Source: Candidatus Sulfotelmatobacter sp.
Lineage (GTDB): Bacteria > Acidobacteriota > Terriglobia > Terriglobales > Acidobacteriaceae
Direction of reading: 5' to 3'
Length of the DNA stretch: 64,000 bases
NCBI GenBank assembly: GCA_030041475.1
Contig: JASHNU010000029.1
Span: 1 to 64,000 of the forward strand
A program made the position numbers and the translations under genes. Below the pieces are notes generated by a model that saw only the letters and a list, made by a program, of their open reading frames with translations, ran no database searches and was not told the DNA's origin. Positions 40,707 through 49,465 of this stretch are shown here, in pieces. Numbering within the stretch: the stretch's first letter is position 1; each line of letters starts with the position of its first letter.

Positions 40707-43619
40707 ATGGCAGCGAAGTTGCTCAAAGATAATCGGCCGGGTCTCGTTCCTACACGTGTGCAGCCCCAGGGGGGTTCGGGGCCAACGCCGAAACCCATGA
40801 ATTGGGAGAGTCAAGCCCGTTTTGTCGCGGTTGTCCTGTTTCTGCTGACCGTGACGGCCGTCGTCTTCGCCGGCTTCAATTTCGAAAAAGAGCGGACTTC
40901 TTCCATTCCGGACGACGGCGTGTGGTGGGTGGAGCACGACGGCCATCTGCTAGCCGAGAGGGTTGAATCCGATGGGCCGGGCGAGAAGGCTGGCATCAAG
41001 AAGGGCGACCAGCTTGTTTCCGTTAACGAACAGGAAATCAATAGCACGCCGGGTCTGGAGCGTCAGCTTTACCACTCTGGCGTGTGGTCAAAGGCGTCCT
41101 ACTCGCTGATTCGCCACTCCGTCCCGCTGGACTCGCAGGTCATCCTGGTTCCCTATGATCATTCCCCGCATGATCCGAGATTCTGGTTGCGGCCGATCGC
41201 GCTGATCTATCTGGGAATTGGTCTGTATGTCCTTCTGCGGCGCTGGACCGCGACCGGTTCGACGCACTTCTACATCTTCTGCCTGGTTTCGTTTATCGCC
41301 TACTCCTTCAAGTACACCGGTAAGCTGGACCCGTTTGACTGGGAGATCTACTGGAGCAATGTCGTCGCGTGGGTGTTGCAGCCGGCCCTGTTCTTGCATT
41401 TCGTGCTGACCTTCCCCGAGAAGCGGGAATTTGTCCGCCGCCGCCCCTGGCTCCTGGCACTGGCCTATCTGCCCGGCACCATCCTGCTGGTCAGGCATAT
41501 TCTCGCTTTGCGGCTGGCTCATCCGAGCGGACTGCTGCGTTGGGATATGGACCGGCAGGAAATGGCCTATGGCGCGCTCCTGTTCATCATCGCGGCCGCC
41601 ATCCTGTGGGATAGCTACCGGCGCGCCTCCACGACGATTCTGCGCCAGCAACTGAAATGGGTGACGCGCGGCACAGTACTGGCCATCGTTCCGTTCACCG
41701 TGTTTTATGTCATTCCCTACCTGATGGGACTGCCGGGTGTGAAGATCTCCGTGCTGTCGATGGGCTTGTTGCCCCTGACCTTCGGCTATGCGATCTTCCG
41801 CTACCGCCTGATGGACGTGGACCTGATCTTCAAGCGCGGCGTGGTCTACACGGTCGCGGCCGCGGCTGTCATTGGAATGTATTTTGCGCTGGTCGCCGGG
41901 GTCGCCGAACTGGTGCATATGCAGAAGCCGGGGACCGGTCCGCTGGGCCTGATTCTGGCTGTAGTCGTAACTGCATTGTTGTTTGATCCGGTCCGTAAAT
42001 GGATTCAGGACCATGTGGATCAGTTCTTTTACCGCACTCGCTATGACTACCGCAGAACGCTGATCGAATTCGGCCGCGAATTAAGTTCAGAAACTGATTT
42101 GAACACGCTTCTCTTCTCGGTTATCGACCGCCTGTCGCACACGCTGGCCGTGGATCGTATTGCCATCTTCCTGAATTCTGGTGGCGACCCGGAGCAGTTT
42201 GTCCTGTCGAAATCCGTTGGCATGAGTCCCATGGCCGGCCTCGATTTGAGTTTCCTGTCCGTGTCGCGCCCGGGACAAGCCGGACACTTGTTTTTCGAAA
42301 ATACGCATCAGGTACCGCGCGAAACTGCGGCTTCGCAGGACACGATCGCCCGTCTCGACCTGAACTACTACATCCCGTGCCACGCCCAGCAAAGAACCAT
42401 TGCAGTGCTGGGGCTGGGAAAAACCAGCAAGGGCGATTTTCTGACCAGTGAAGACGTCGAATTGCTCGAGACTCTCGGCGGAAACCTGGGCATCGCGATC
42501 CAGAATGGGCAGCTCTATGCGTCGTTGCAGCAGAAGGTTGCGGAGTACGAGCGGCTGAAAGATTTCAACGAGAACATCGTTGAATCGATCAATGTCGGGA
42601 TCATGGCGCTCGACATGGAAGACCGCATCGAGAGCTGGAACGCACAGATGGAAGTGATGTATGCCGTGCCGCGCTGGCAGACCCTGACCCAGCCGGTGCG
42701 CAGCGTTTTCCCGCCGGAGTTTGTGGAGGAGTTTTATCGCGCCCGGCAGAATCCCGGCATCAATAATCTCTACAAGTTCCGCCTGAAAACGCCGGCCGGA
42801 GAAACGCGCACCGTCAATGTCGCGATTGCTCCGCTAGTCACGCGTAAGTTCGAGGTGATCGGCCGCCTGATCATCATGGACGACATCACGGAGCGGGTGG
42901 AACTCGAAGGCCAGCTGTTCCAGGCCGACAAGCTTTCCTCAATCGGCCTTCTGGCCGCGGGAGTGGCACACGAAGTCAACACTCCACTCGCCGTGATTTC
43001 TTCCTACACCCAGATGCTGGCCAAGCAGCTGCAGGGCGATCCTCAGAAGTCGGGGCTGCTGGAGAAAATTACGCGGCAAACGTTCCGCGCGTCGGAGATC
43101 GTCAACAATCTGCTGAACTTCTCGCGTACCAGCGGCAGCGAATTCAGTGACGTCGACCTCAACAAGGTCATCACCGACACTCTGGCGCTCTTGGAACACC
43201 AGCTTAGAATTGCCAAGATCCAAATCCATTCCGATCTGTTGCCGACGATTCCTCCTATCCAGGGCAATGCCGGGAGATTGCAACAGGTTTTCTTGAATCT
43301 CTTCTTGAACGCCAAGGACGCCATGCCGGGCGGCGGAAAACTCAGCGTGGCCACCAGCAATGGCGACATGGTGAGCGTGCGCGTCTCCGACACGGGTTCG
43401 GGCATCGCGCCCGAGCACGTGCAGCGCATTTACGATCCATTCTTCACCACCAAAACGGCGCAAAAAGAAGGCCAACCGCGGGGCACCGGTCTGGGCCTGT
43501 CCGTGACCTACGGCATTATTCAGGAACACTCGGGCAAGATTCGCGTCGAAAGCCGGCCCGGTGCTGGAACGACGTTTGCTCTGGATTTTCCGCTGAGCAG
43601 AAAGGCCGTCCATGTCTGA
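40707..43619 (+). CDS. Membrane sensor histidine kinase with PDZ, GAF and PAS domains
   Basis: About 970 residues from ATG 40707 (TTG 40686 possible). The order is: first span (about 40-58), external PDZ-like domain (about 75-150, GPGEKAGIKKGDQLVSVNEQ), about seven membrane helices (165-415), GAF (about 445-610), PAS (about 625-735), HisKA (GVAHEVNTPLAVISSYTQML) and HATPase (LNLFLNAKDAMPGGG, SDTGSGIAPE, GTGLGLSVTYGII). The H-E-N box resembles NtrB-type kinases. The next gene, overlapping by eight bases, is an NtrC-type activator, so a sigma-54 two-component pair is near certain. The front half matches that of the PP2C protein at 12234. Confidence 0.92.
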   Translation: MAAKLLKDNRPGLVPTRVQPQGGSGPTPKPMNWESQARFVAVVLFLLTVTAVVFAGFNFEKERTSSIPDDGVWWVEHDGHLLAERVESDGPGEKAGIKKGDQLVSVNEQEINSTPGLERQLYHSGVWSKASYSLIRHSVPLDSQVILVPYDHSPHDPRFWLRPIALIYLGIGLYVLLRRWTATGSTHFYIFCLVSFIAYSFKYTGKLDPFDWEIYWSNVVAWVLQPALFLHFVLTFPEKREFVRRRPWLLALAYLPGTILLVRHILALRLAHPSGLLRWDMDRQEMAYGALLFIIAAAILWDSYRRASTTILRQQLKWVTRGTVLAIVPFTVFYVIPYLMGLPGVKISVLSMGLLPLTFGYAIFRYRLMDVDLIFKRGVVYTVAAAAVIGMYFALVAGVAELVHMQKPGTGPLGLILAVVVTALLFDPVRKWIQDHVDQFFYRTRYDYRRTLIEFGRELSSETDLNTLLFSVIDRLSHTLAVDRIAIFLNSGGDPEQFVLSKSVGMSPMAGLDLSFLSVSRPGQAGHLFFENTHQVPRETAASQDTIARLDLNYYIPCHAQQRTIAVLGLGKTSKGDFLTSEDVELLETLGGNLGIAIQNGQLYASLQQKVAEYERLKDFNENIVESINVGIMALDMEDRIESWNAQMEVMYAVPRWQTLTQPVRSVFPPEFVEEFYRARQNPGINNLYKFRLKTPAGETRTVNVAIAPLVTRKFEVIGRLIIMDDITERVELEGQLFQADKLSSIGLLAAGVAHEVNTPLAVISSYTQMLAKQLQGDPQKSGLLEKITRQTFRASEIVNNLLNFSRTSGSEFSDVDLNKVITDTLALLEHQLRIAKIQIHSDLLPTIPPIQGNAGRLQQVFLNLFLNAKDAMPGGGKLSVATSNGDMVSVRVSDTGSGIAPEHVQRIYDPFFTTKTAQKEGQPRGTGLGLSVTYGIIQEHSGKIRVESRPGAGTTFALDFPLSRKAVHV

Positions 43620-45045
43620 AGCGGCCGTCATCTCGCGCCATGCCGGCTCTGGAGTGTCGCCCACGGCCGGGTCCGTGCTCATCATCGACGATGAGGCCGA
43701 AATCCGCGAATCTCTGCAGACGCTGCTCGAGACGGAGGGCTTTGGAGTGCAGACCGCGGCCAGCGGCGAGGAAGGGGTTGCACTGCTGGGAGAGCATCCC
43801 TTTGATCTCGTTCTGCTAGACCTGACGCTCCCCGGTCGCGACGGAATGGAAATTTTGACCGAGATTCGTTCCCACGATTCGCGCATGCCGGTGATCATGA
43901 TTACGGCGTACGGCACGGTGGAGAATGCGGTTCGCGCCATGCAGGCAGGGGCAGCCAACTTCATCCAGAAACCGTGGGACAACGAGAAACTTCTGGCCGA
44001 TGTGCGGGCTGCGGTGGGCTGGCGCCGCGCCGAGGAAGAAAATGTTCAGCTGAAGCGCGCGCTCAAGCAGCGCTATAACTTCGAAAACATCGTCGGCAAG
44101 AGCGAGGCCATGCTCAAAATTTTCGACCTCGTCGGCCAGGTTGCGAGCAGCCGTTCGACAGTGCTCCTGCAGGGCGAAAGTGGAACCGGCAAGGAAGTCA
44201 TTGCCAAAGCGATTCACTTGAATTCTCCGCGTCGCGACAAGCCCTTCGTTCCCGTGAATACCGGCTCCATGCCCACCGATCTGCTGGAGTCGACGCTCTT
44301 TGGCCACGTGAAGGGCGCCTTCACCAGCGCGATCGCTTCGAAAAAAGGACTTTTTGAGGTCGCCGACAAGGGCACGCTCTTTCTCGACGAAATCGCTACC
44401 ATGGGCCTTGAAACTCAGGCCAAAATTCTGCGCGTGCTGCAGGACCGGCGATTCATGCATCTGGGCGGAATTCAGGAGATGCAGGTCGATGTGCGGATCA
44501 TCGCGGCCACCAACGTGGATCTGCGCCAACTGGTGCGGGAAGGTCGCTTCCGCGAGGATCTTTTCTACCGCCTGAACGTCATTACGGTGGAGTTGCCGCC
44601 GCTGCGGCAGCGGAAAGAAGACGTCCCGCTTCTGGTGGATTTCTTTCTGAAGCGCTATGCGGAGGAAAACGGCCGCCAGGCGCCGCGCATCACGCCGGAG
44701 GCCTTGCGCCCGCTCATGGCGTACTCCTGGCCCGGCAATGTGCGCGAACTGGAAAATGTGATCGAGCGCGCCGTTGTCCTGTCCTCCGGGCCTGAAATCA
44801 GCATGGAGCTTCTGCCCGATTCCATGCTCGGCCGCAGTTCTTCGCTGTCCATGCACGATCCGCCATCAGACGCCTCACTATTTGAAATCGTCGAAGATTT
44901 TGAGGGACGCATCATCACCGACATGCTCGAGCGCTGCAACTGGAATCAGACGGAAGCAGCCGAGCGCTTCCACGTTCCGCTTTCTACCTTGAATCAGAAA
45001 ATCCGCCGCCTGAATATCGAGATCAAGAAGAAGGGGCGGGGATAG
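43612..45045 (+). CDS. NtrC-family sigma-54-dependent response regulator
   Basis: 477 residues: receiver (VLIIDDEAEI, LVLLDLTLPGRDG, FIQKPWD), AAA+ domain (about 155-395) and a Fis-type helix-turn-helix (NWNQTEAAERFHVPLSTLNQ). The AAA+ part has Walker A GESGTGKE, Walker B GTLFLDEIA and arginine fingers in RFREDLFYRLNV. The sigma-54 contact loop reads GAFTSA in place of the standard GAFTGA. It activates sigma-54 promoters in response to the upstream kinase; the targets are not evident. Its start lies within the kinase gene. Confidence 0.95.
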   Translation: MSEAAVISRHAGSGVSPTAGSVLIIDDEAEIRESLQTLLETEGFGVQTAASGEEGVALLGEHPFDLVLLDLTLPGRDGMEILTEIRSHDSRMPVIMITAYGTVENAVRAMQAGAANFIQKPWDNEKLLADVRAAVGWRRAEEENVQLKRALKQRYNFENIVGKSEAMLKIFDLVGQVASSRSTVLLQGESGTGKEVIAKAIHLNSPRRDKPFVPVNTGSMPTDLLESTLFGHVKGAFTSAIASKKGLFEVADKGTLFLDEIATMGLETQAKILRVLQDRRFMHLGGIQEMQVDVRIIAATNVDLRQLVREGRFREDLFYRLNVITVELPPLRQRKEDVPLLVDFFLKRYAEENGRQAPRITPEALRPLMAYSWPGNVRELENVIERAVVLSSGPEISMELLPDSMLGRSSSLSMHDPPSDASLFEIVEDFEGRIITDMLERCNWNQTEAAERFHVPLSTLNQKIRRLNIEIKKKGRG

Positions 45046-45054
45046 GCAGCCCGA

Positions 45055-45870
45055 GTGAAACAACATAGGTGCTTCTGTGGAACCGTAGTTTTCCTAGTGT
45101 GCCTGTTTGGGTCCCTCAATCTGTTTGCCGACTGCAAGGCTCCTCACTACCGGATTGGGCAGATACACGGCGCAGACACGGCTCCCAGCATTCTGCTAGA
45201 CATTTCGATTCGGCCTGAGGATTTCGCTCCCAACAGGCTAATTTGTCTCGCTGGAGTTTTGAGGCAAAAATATAGGGCACCAGTGGTCACGGCTGGCATT
45301 TTCAGCTCCCACAAAGCCGCGGTAAACTATCAGATCCTCGGTTCCGACAACCCGAAGCATGCACTATTGTGGGCCTCAAAGCGACATGCTGTGTACTACA
45401 ACGACAGTGAAGCGCATGAGGAGTACTTACTCCTTATCCCAGACGGCCTAAGTCTTGGAGTTACATCGCCTTTTAACACACGCATTGATCTTCCTGCGGT
45501 GGGGAAACCCTCCTGCAAGCTTGAAATCAATAACCGATGCCTCTTTCAATTTGAGCATATGGGCTTTCCAGCGGACGCGGAACCCGGAGCTGTCACCCTG
45601 ACAGGACGGATCGAGCGAAGTGGTAAGGTCACGATTGGCCAAATCGAGGATGTCAGGCCTGCGGCGGCGTCGAGTCCGGCATTAGACAACTTTGCGCGAC
45701 GGAACTTAGCGAACTGGAGATTCGAGCCCAGTCACGATGTGGACGACATAAGAATCAGGTTCTCCCTTAAGCGCGTCGACACACCCTTGGAACACGGCAT
45801 AGATGTACAGTTCGCACTGCCTGACAGAGTCGACATAAAAATAGGGCCGATGCTCATACCACGTCAATGA
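45055..45870 (+). CDS. Exported protein with TonB-C-like domain
   Basis: 271 residues from GTG 45055, nine bases after the NtrC-type gene. A signal peptide (about 1-26, VVFLVCLFGSLNLFADC) could be a lipoprotein signal or an ordinary signal with a cysteine just after it. The C-terminal 90 residues (GAVTLTGRIERSGKVTIGQI, LDNFARRNLANWRFEPS) look like the TonB C-terminal fold used in many acidobacterial exported proteins. The middle is unassigned. Codon use and gap suggest it may be read through from the regulator gene. Confidence 0.6.
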   Translation: MKQHRCFCGTVVFLVCLFGSLNLFADCKAPHYRIGQIHGADTAPSILLDISIRPEDFAPNRLICLAGVLRQKYRAPVVTAGIFSSHKAAVNYQILGSDNPKHALLWASKRHAVYYNDSEAHEEYLLLIPDGLSLGVTSPFNTRIDLPAVGKPSCKLEINNRCLFQFEHMGFPADAEPGAVTLTGRIERSGKVTIGQIEDVRPAAASSPALDNFARRNLANWRFEPSHDVDDIRIRFSLKRVDTPLEHGIDVQFALPDRVDIKIGPMLIPRQ

Positions 45871-46052
45871 TGGCGTATGCGAACCTGTGCCGTCGGTCCT
45901 GCCCGAGTCGTCAGCCATCGACCGTCAGCAAACCCGAGCGAACCGAACAACCCGGTGTCCGCCTGCGAACTGGCAACTGATCTCTGGCCCCTGTTATAGT
46001 TCGGTCAAGCCTTCGCCTGCACACACGGCAGGCGCACCGGCTCCCGAATCGC

Positions 46053-46835
46053 ATGGAACTGATCTCTCCCACCGAGTTCGCCAAGCAGAAAGTTCAGACG
46101 GTTCAGGAATACACGCTGCTCTCGGCGCAGTCGATCGCGAATATTTTTCGCAAGCCCCGCTATTTCGCTGACATGGTGCAACAAGCCGATCTGATTGGCG
46201 TTGGATCACTGCCCATCGTCGTTCTCACCGGCTTTTTCACTGGGGCCGTCCTGGCGCTGCAAACCTCCAACACGCTGCAGCGTTTCGGCTCACTCTCGCT
46301 GATCGGACAACTTGTGTCGACCTCCATGGTGCGCGAACTGGGGCCGGTGTTAACCAGCTTAATGGTCGCCGGCCGCAATTCATCGGGGATGGCCAGCGAA
46401 CTCGGTTCCATGATCGTGACCGAACAGATTGATGCCATGCGGGCGCTGGGCACCGACCCCATGAAGAAGCTGGTCACGCCACGGGTCACGGCGACGGTCT
46501 TCATGCTGTTTTTTCTGACAATACTCTCTGACCTGGTCGGACTGGCAGGCGGCCTCATGGTCGCGAAAGTGTTTCTCGGCCTTGACGCTCGCCAATATTG
46601 GAGCAGCGCCTGGCAGGCGCTGGTGTTTCAGGACGTCTTCATGGGACTGATCAAGCCCGTGCTGTTTGGCTTCATCATCGCCACGATCGGCTGCTTCTAT
46701 GGCATTACCGCGCGTGGCGGCACGCAGGGTGTGGGCCGGGCGACGACGCAGGCAGTGGTTGCCGCATCGGTCCTGATACTGGTCACCGATTTCTTTGTCA
46801 CCAAGTTGTTGATCTCGATTCTTTCTTACAAGTAA
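46053..46835 (+). CDS. mlaE: MlaE-type ABC permease (lipid transport)
   Basis: 260 residues, the normal size, with about six spans and the MlaE core: LPIVVLTGFFTGAVLALQTS, VRELGPVLTSLMVAGRNSSG, GMASELGSMIVTEQIDAMRA, LGTDPMKKLVTPRV and the terminal GATTQAVV-like motif (GVGRATTQAVVAAS). It is the inner-membrane part of the Mla/MCE phospholipid transporter that keeps outer-membrane lipid asymmetry. Its ATPase follows after four bases. No MCE/MlaD gene is in the window, although these usually sit next to mlaEF. Confidence 0.93.
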   Translation: MELISPTEFAKQKVQTVQEYTLLSAQSIANIFRKPRYFADMVQQADLIGVGSLPIVVLTGFFTGAVLALQTSNTLQRFGSLSLIGQLVSTSMVRELGPVLTSLMVAGRNSSGMASELGSMIVTEQIDAMRALGTDPMKKLVTPRVTATVFMLFFLTILSDLVGLAGGLMVAKVFLGLDARQYWSSAWQALVFQDVFMGLIKPVLFGFIIATIGCFYGITARGGTQGVGRATTQAVVAASVLILVTDFFVTKLLISILSYK

Positions 46836-46839
46836 TTCT

Positions 46840-47688
46840 ATGGCCGCGCCGACTCCGCCCGCTGAAAATTCGATGGCGCCTCGGCAGCTGCAAAACGGCC
46901 CGGCCATCGTTTTCGACAACGTCCACCTGTCATTTGAAGAGAACCATGTCCTGCGTGGAGTTTCCTTCAGCCTTCCGCTCGGAGAGACCAAGGCGTTGTT
47001 CGGAGTCGCGGGCTCCGGCAAGAGCACCATCCTGAAGCTTGCCCTGGGGCTGTTGCGACCGGACTCCGGGCAAGTTTCCGTGCTGGGCAATGATGTTGTC
47101 GAGATGCGCGAGGAGGAACTGTTTCCGCTGCGCGGCCGGCTGGGCATGGTTTTTCAGGAGAGCGCCCTGTTCGACTCGCTTACGGTGCGCGAAAATGTCG
47201 GCTACCGCCTGATGGAAGAGCATGGCATTTACGATGAGGAAACCGACCGTCGCGTGCGTGAAGTGCTCCGCTTTGTGGAGCTGGAGCACACCCTCGACCT
47301 ATTCCCTTCCGAGCTCTCTGGTGGCATGCGCCGCCGTGTGGCGATTGCCCGCGCCATCATCACGCGTCCGGAACTGTTGTTCTACGACTCGCCTACAGGC
47401 GGCCTCGATCCAGTCACTTCGAATACCATCATCGATCTCATCATGAAGCAGCGCGACGTTTACAAAACCAGTTCCCTGCTGGTGACGCATCGGCTGCAGG
47501 ATGCGTTCACGTTAGCTACGCACCAGTTCGACCTCGAGACGAATACGGTGCGCGCGCTGCCTCACGGGCAGTTCTGCGATGTACCGATGAGCTTTCTGAT
47601 TTTGCGGGATGGAAAAGTCATCTTTGACGGGGACATCCAGCATCTCGCGCATACCAGCGACGATTACATCCGGGAATATATTTCGTGA
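46840..47688 (+). CDS. mlaF: MlaF-type ABC ATPase (lipid transport)
   Basis: 282 residues. Walker A is GVAGSGKST, the signature LSGGMRRRVAIARAI, the H-loop SLLVTHRLQDA. Walker B reads LLFYDSPTGGLDP, in which the residue after the aspartate, normally the catalytic glutamate (DEPT), is serine. The N-terminal 20 residues are a proline-rich extension. It powers MlaE and, with an MCE protein encoded elsewhere, would move phospholipid between membranes. The substitution may mean altered hydrolysis, or a known sub-family variant. Confidence 0.9.
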   Translation: MAAPTPPAENSMAPRQLQNGPAIVFDNVHLSFEENHVLRGVSFSLPLGETKALFGVAGSGKSTILKLALGLLRPDSGQVSVLGNDVVEMREEELFPLRGRLGMVFQESALFDSLTVRENVGYRLMEEHGIYDEETDRRVREVLRFVELEHTLDLFPSELSGGMRRRVAIARAIITRPELLFYDSPTGGLDPVTSNTIIDLIMKQRDVYKTSSLLVTHRLQDAFTLATHQFDLETNTVRALPHGQFCDVPMSFLILRDGKVIFDGDIQHLAHTSDDYIREYIS

Positions 47689-47710
47689 GGATTGCCATGC
47701 CCGGAGCGTT

Positions 47711-48034
47711 CTAGGTGCGTTTGGCACGAGCGTCTGGCACTCGCATGGGATGGAATTCGAACCGGTTCAACCCTGCCATTACGGACGGGTCGCCCTCGCC
47801 AAACCGCTGCGCGTCCTCTGCACTGTCGACTTCCAGAATGGCGAGACCGAAGGCTCCCTGCGGCACGATAACCGGGCCGTAAACAAGAATCCTTCCCGCG
47901 GCAAATTGTTCCTGGAAGTAACGGAAATGCTCGTCCATCAGGCGTTGCTCGGCCTCGGTGATGTCATGCAGAAAGGTCGGGCGCGGAGGAATCAACTTAA
48001 AGAAAAAGTACTGTTTCGCCATGGCAGCCGCCAT
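47711..48034 (-). CDS. YCII-related domain protein
   Basis: 107 residues from ATG 48034; a second ATG five codons in is possible. The ferredoxin-like YCII fold is recognisable by QYFFFKLIPPRPTFLHDITE, EQRLMDEHFRYFQEQFAAGR and ILVYGPVIVPQGAFGLAILE. A histidine/aspartate pair (H42 region and the D of LEVD) occupies the usual putative active-site positions. Family members are small enzymes of uncertain reaction. It is convergent with mlaF. Confidence 0.8.
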   Translation of the reverse strand: MAAAMAKQYFFFKLIPPRPTFLHDITEAEQRLMDEHFRYFQEQFAAGRILVYGPVIVPQGAFGLAILEVDSAEDAQRFGEGDPSVMAGLNRFEFHPMRVPDARAKRT

Positions 48035-48092
48035 TCTTCTGATTCTCTCTTAAGATCAGCCACGCGTCACTAGAGCACTGGCCAATACCGTT

Positions 48093-49436
48093 TCACTTCG
48101 CTGCCATCGCTTTTTCGACGTCCTCCACCTTCGATGGCAGCGCTGCGCTCAGCTTGATCAGCTTGCCGTCCTGATCGACCAGGAAATCATCCTCGATGCG
48201 CACGCCGAGGTTTTCTTCCGGGATGTAGATTCCGGGCTCGATCGTGAACGCCATTCCCGGGCCAAGCGGAAGGCTGTAGTCGCCAGCGTCGTGAACGTTC
48301 AACCCGATGTAATGTCCCAGCCCGTGAATGAAGTATTGCCCCAGCGCTTGCCCGTGCAGATCTTTGCCGTGCGAGTTGATGTAGTCCCTCGCCACCTGGT
48401 CGAGAGACGCTTCACTGTTACGCCGCAGATGGGACTTGCCAGATTGAAAGGCCGCGATCGCGGCTTCCTGTGCTCCGAGAACAATGTCGTAAATCTCCCG
48501 CTGCCGTGGCGTGAAATGGCCACCAATGGGCAGTGTGCGCGTGATGTCTGCGGCATACATGGAATACTCGCCGGCGGCGTCGATTACCACGACATCGCCT
48601 GTCTTCATCGTTTTGGAATCGGCCGAATAGTGCAGTACGGTCGAAAAAAATCCAGAACCCACAATCGGGGTGTAAGCCGGGCGCTCGCAGCCACGCCGGT
48701 CCCATTCGTATTGCATGAGCGCGGACACCTCGCGCTCAGTGACGTTGGGCTTCACGGCTTTGAACGCAGCCATGTGCGCCGCGACCGAGGCATCCACAGC
48801 TTTGCGGATCAGGTCACGCTCTCCAGCATCCTTAACCGTTCGCAGCGAGGCAAGCGCGGGCTTCACGTCCTGAAAAGACAGAAGTGAGTTCGAGCGCTTC
48901 AGGAATTCAAGAGGCGCTGTGCTGGCGGAAGGTTCGCCTCCGGATGCCATTTCCGTGAAAATCGCTGTTCGTTTGCCGCCGGCCAGCCGCGCCACTTCTT
49001 CCGGCAGCTCGCCCATCTCTTCGACGCGATCGAATCCGGTGATGTGGGGAGCGTCGAGGTTTTCGGGGCCCAGCTTGGGGCCGGTCCATTTTTCCTGCGT
49101 GAGATTCCGCGCTGGAAGAAACAGGATTTCCGTGAACGGACGCGCGGCAGAATTTTCCTTCGCGTCTTCTCTTGCCGGAGTGGCCGGGGCGATCAGCAGC
49201 GCCGAACCTGGCTCGCTCATCCCGGTGAGGTAGTAGTAGTTGTCATCCTGGCGGAAACCGTAGATGGCATTCGGGCCTTCGTTCTCGACGCCCGCGAACA
49301 GCACAACGATTCCATCCACTCGCTTTGACAACGCTTCGCGGCGCGCATGATAGTCAGAATTGGCCTGGCGCTCGAGCGCGCTCCCTGCCGCAAAACAGAA
49401 AACAACGACGAACAAAGACAGCAGCAGCTTCCGCAT
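48093..49436 (-). CDS. Exported Xaa-Pro aminopeptidase (M24B)
   Basis: 447 residues from ATG 49436, which begins a signal peptide (MRKLLLSLFVVVFCFAAGSA). The AMP_N domain (about 25-170, VVLFAGVENEGPNAIYGFRQ) is followed by a creatinase-fold peptidase with all five metal ligands: D in VVVIDAAGEY, D in AADITRTLP, H in HGLGHYIGLNVHD, E in FTIEPGIYIP and E in GVRIEDDF. It removes N-terminal residues before proline and, unlike PepP of E. coli, is predicted to act in the periplasm. The frame stays open 265 codons upstream, but that sequence is the shadow of the GT2 gene. Confidence 0.92.
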   Translation of the reverse strand: MRKLLLSLFVVVFCFAAGSALERQANSDYHARREALSKRVDGIVVLFAGVENEGPNAIYGFRQDDNYYYLTGMSEPGSALLIAPATPAREDAKENSAARPFTEILFLPARNLTQEKWTGPKLGPENLDAPHITGFDRVEEMGELPEEVARLAGGKRTAIFTEMASGGEPSASTAPLEFLKRSNSLLSFQDVKPALASLRTVKDAGERDLIRKAVDASVAAHMAAFKAVKPNVTEREVSALMQYEWDRRGCERPAYTPIVGSGFFSTVLHYSADSKTMKTGDVVVIDAAGEYSMYAADITRTLPIGGHFTPRQREIYDIVLGAQEAAIAAFQSGKSHLRRNSEASLDQVARDYINSHGKDLHGQALGQYFIHGLGHYIGLNVHDAGDYSLPLGPGMAFTIEPGIYIPEENLGVRIEDDFLVDQDGKLIKLSAALPSKVEDVEKAMAAK

Positions 49437-49465
49437 GAGTTCTCCCGACCCACTTGCTTGCGTTT

